From Pyropia yezoensis (lineage: Eukaryota > Rhodophyta > Bangiophyceae > Bangiales > Bangiaceae), in contig CM020618.1 of NCBI GenBank assembly GCA_009829735.1, positions 23,421,346 through 23,485,345 of the forward strand: a stretch of DNA of 64,000 bases, written 5' to 3'. Shown here in pieces: positions 61,634 to 64,000 of the stretch. Position numbers and translations under genes: made by a program. The first letter of the stretch is position 1. Each line of letters opens with the position of its first letter. Under the pieces are notes generated by a model. The model was not told the DNA's origin, searched no databases, and saw only the letters and a list, made by a program, of their open reading frames with translations.

Positions 61634-62460
61634 ATGGGCGACAGTTCGAGGGCATCCCCCCAGAACTTCCCCGTTGACTACATGGGAATGGCCATCGAGG
61701 AGGCCCTAAGGGGTGCGTGTTGATGCTGTTGTGTCGCTTGTTTGCGGTGACAAAGACTGGGGGCCGTTTTGGGCGCACTCGTCTTCTCAGCATTTGCTGC
61801 TCTGCCTGTCACTGTGCTTGTATGGCGGTTCGTTTCCGCAGTCGGGAGCTGCCCTGCCTGGTACTGACACTCTACGCATTCCTGTCCGTGTCGCTTGGCA
61901 GCCATTCACGTCACCATTGCATCTCTAACTCGACTCCCCCTCTCTGCTCTTCTTTCTGCCTTCTGTCTCTCGGGGCAGGTGTCGCCAGTGGCGATGGTGG
62001 CCCATTTGGTGCCCTCGTCCTCCACCCTCCCACCGGCAAGGTCGTTGCACTCTCCCATAACTGCGTGCTGAAGAGCAACGACCCCACCGCTCATGCGGAG
62101 GTGGTGGCTATCCGCGCCGCGACTGCGTCGCGTGGCACGTGGGACCTCTCCGACTGCGTCCTGTACGCGTCATGCCGCCCGTGCCCCATGTGCTATGGCG
62201 CCGCCGCGTGGGCCAAACTCCCCCGCGTCGAGTACGCGGCGCGGGCTGAAGACGCTGCGAGCGTCGGCTTTGACGATAAGGCCATGTGGGACGCCGTCGG
62301 CCGGGAGGGTGGGGGTGGGGTGGCCGCGGTCGCCGCTCGGCGCGTTGGCCCGTCCGCGCCCATAGCCATGGTCGTTGAGCACGCGGCGCACGAGCGCAAG
62401 ATGGAGCCCTTCCTTGCATTTTTGAAGGCCAAAGACGAGGGCAAGAGCAGCCTGTACTGA
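61634..62460 (+). CDS. Guanine/guanosine deaminase, cytidine-deaminase fold, two exons
   Basis: Exon 1 (61634-61712) ends after 26 codons plus one base before GTGCGT; a 266-base intron ends GGGGCAG and exon 2 (61979-62460) completes a Gly codon, giving 186 residues with the continuous motif ALRGVASGDGGPFGA. Zinc-site motifs are HAE (H65, E67) and PCPMC (C95, C98). KSNDPTAHAEV, CxLYASCRPCPMCYGA and DAASVGFDD match bacterial GuaD and its plant relatives (guanosine deaminase) more closely than cytidine or tRNA-adenosine deaminases. These remove the amino group of guanine (or guanosine) to give xanthine (xanthosine) in purine breakdown; which substrate is used cannot be read from the sequence. 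There is no targeting peptide, so it is probably cytosolic. Confidence 0.9.
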
Positions 62461-62862
62461 GGGCCATCGCGGAGCGGTCCCGTATCAGTGGTACGGGAGT
62501 GGGCGAGGAGGGGGTGGCGAATGGCCAGTGGTTGTGCTGTCTGGTGAGGCTTTTGAAGCTGTACATACTGTTCTGGCTCAGAAAGCGCCGGAGCGACAGG
62601 CTTTCGGCCTTTTTTTGTACATGTATGCACAGGGGAGAGGAGGAGGTGGGAGGTGGCTCGAGCACGCTGGGAAGTTTTGCACCTAGAAGCACAACACACC
62701 GGTGTGGTCAGCAGTTTTTTTTTTTTTCCTCTTCTTTTTCTGCCTGCTTGGTACATCTGTACGTCTCTCGGCGGTTACTCCAATACATTGCCCCTGCTGG
62801 TCATAGCCCACCGGTCGCCAACGTTCCCAGAGGCGCGGCCGGGCCACCCCCCTCACTACTGT
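62461..62862. other. 3' flank of the deaminase gene
   Basis: This is the presumed 3' UTR and flank, with a T run at 62717-62727 on the plus strand. No gene is seen. Confidence 0.5.
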
Positions 62863-63690
62863 AGCAGTCCCCCCGCGCCGCCCCGCTCCGCCCCCCGCCG
62901 CTATCCACCCAGCCACAGCCGCCCCCTACCTCGAACCAACCCGCACCCCACCGCTGCCCGCAGCCGCCACCCGAGGCGGCGGCCACCCACCCCCCGGCAG
63001 CAGCTAAACCCCCCCGCGACCACAGCAGGCCCCCCCCCGGCAGCGACCGCCCGCCCCCGCCGCCCTAAAACACCCTCCGCAGCGGCACCCGCCCCCCCCC
63101 CCGGCCGCAGCCGCCCCACCTCACGCAGCGGCCGCCAACCCCCCGCCCCCGACCACTAGCGGCCTCCCCGCCCCAAGCAGCAGCCACCCCCCACCCAGCA
63201 CTGGTCGCCCACCAAATGCCCCCAGCCGCCCGCAGCCGCAGCCGCCCTACGGGCAGCAACCACCCGACCCCCTCCCCCAGCCGCCAGCGGTCGCCCCACT
63301 CCCGGCAGCGGCCGCTCTCCCCCGGGCAGCAGCCGCCCCCCCCTCAGCTGCCGCCGTCCAACCCACCCTGCGGCGGCCGCTCCCTGCCCGGCCGCGGCCA
63401 CCCCATCCTCAGCTACACGGCGCCCCGACGCCTGCCGCAGCCGCCAGCCGCCGCCTTCTCCCCGGCATCGGCCGCCCGCTCCCACCGCTAGCCGCCTGTG
63501 GAAGCCCCCTCCCCGGAAGAGGCCGCCCGACACCCGGCCGCAGCCGCCGCACTCGCGGCCGCGGCCGCCCCCCCTACCCGGCAGAGGCCACACCCCGCAT
63601 GAACGCAGCCGCCCAACGCCAGGCAGCCGCCGCCCCTTCCCCCCCGCAGCAGCCGCCCCTACTCCGGCCGTAACCGCGCCCCCCCCAGGC
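62863..63690. repeat. C-rich minisatellite related to the 17-20 kb array
   Basis: Irregular units with CAGCCGCCCCCC and GCAGCGGCCGC cores fill about 0.8 kb, in the same orientation as the C-rich half of the 16985-20505 array but lacking most of the ACCGGT words. Frames crossing it are repeat translation. Confidence 0.75.
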
Positions 63691-64000
63691 ACAGCGGGTG
63701 ACCCCCCACCCCGAGTCCCCCTTCCCCCTCCCCGACCAGGCCCTTCACCCTCCCGAAGAAGGGGGCATCACAAGGCAACCCCGACGAGGGCCGCTGGCAG
63801 CTGGACAAGACCGAAGGCTCGCCACATCGTGCCACTCGAGCCATACAGGTCCAACGTGTGGCTGGGAGCGATTTGATATTGCAAATATGAGGACCAATCA
63901 ATTGGCGTTAGCGCGACAACAAGCGTGGCTGCTTCACATAGGAGCTTCGCTAATAGATACTTTCAGCAACGCGGATTCCCATAAGAATGCGTTATTTAAC
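63691..64000. other. Window end, no feature seen
   Basis: The composition falls from C-rich to AT-rich over the last 200 bases. I see no gene or repeat here. Confidence 0.5.

Noticed and set aside
1-64000. tRNA and rRNA genes
   Set aside because: I looked for B-box-like GGTTCGA words and rRNA-like stretches; isolated GGTTCGA words (for example near 35894) have no matching cloverleaf arms.

Overview
This is a eukaryotic nuclear window: very GC-rich, intron-poor, with a single short 5'-biased GT-AG intron in three of the genes, large Ala/Gly/Pro/Ser-rich inserts in proteins, and many C/G-rich minisatellites. The gene set (cytochrome c1, AP-1 mu adaptin, HIBADH, PSMD9, ITPK, sHSP, a coiled-coil/WD40 protein resembling the fission adaptor Mdv1/Mda1) and a Ty1/copia array fit a red alga, most likely a Bangiales type (Porphyra/Pyropia-like). 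The organism is an inference; nothing in the sequence names it.

Layout. 1-10639: tandem Ty1/copia retrotransposons sharing LTRs (tail of one copy, two whole units with a 5010-bp period, three LTRs). 12164-13597 (-): inositol polyphosphate kinase of the ITPK ATP-grasp family. 16985-20505: a 3.5-kb minisatellite that flips strand in the middle (G-rich, then C-rich). 22274-33553: four minus-strand genes: 3-hydroxyisobutyrate dehydrogenase, AP-1 mu (with a two-codon first exon), a coiled-coil/WD40 protein and a SANT/Myb protein. 35871-36926: heat-shock elements followed by a small heat-shock protein. 38019-38927: a tandem duplication, one copy split by a TA-flanked MITE that itself holds a foldback. 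39127-43433: PSMD9-like proteasome chaperone (+), cytochrome c1 (-), and an organelle-targeted atypical SDR (-).

46619-50667 carries a Crypton-like tyrosine-recombinase transposon gene with a C-terminal GCR1_C-type DNA-binding domain, in two overlapping reading frames. It runs into a 500-N scaffold gap (52686-53185) flanked by two near-identical 2.08-kb copies (50603-52685 and 53186-55264), most simply an unmerged contig overlap. The remainder is long GC-rich sequence with poorly supported open frames, further C-rich minisatellites (59409-60480, 62863-63690), and a spliced guanine/guanosine-deaminase gene (61634-62460).

The host genes are ordinary housekeeping functions (respiratory complex III, valine catabolism, clathrin sorting, proteasome assembly, inositol phosphates, purine salvage) and do not form one pathway. 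The unusual content is the mobile and repetitive fraction: the shared-LTR copia array with a half-tRNA primer site, the Crypton-like element, the MITE with its empty site, and the strand-switching minisatellite.
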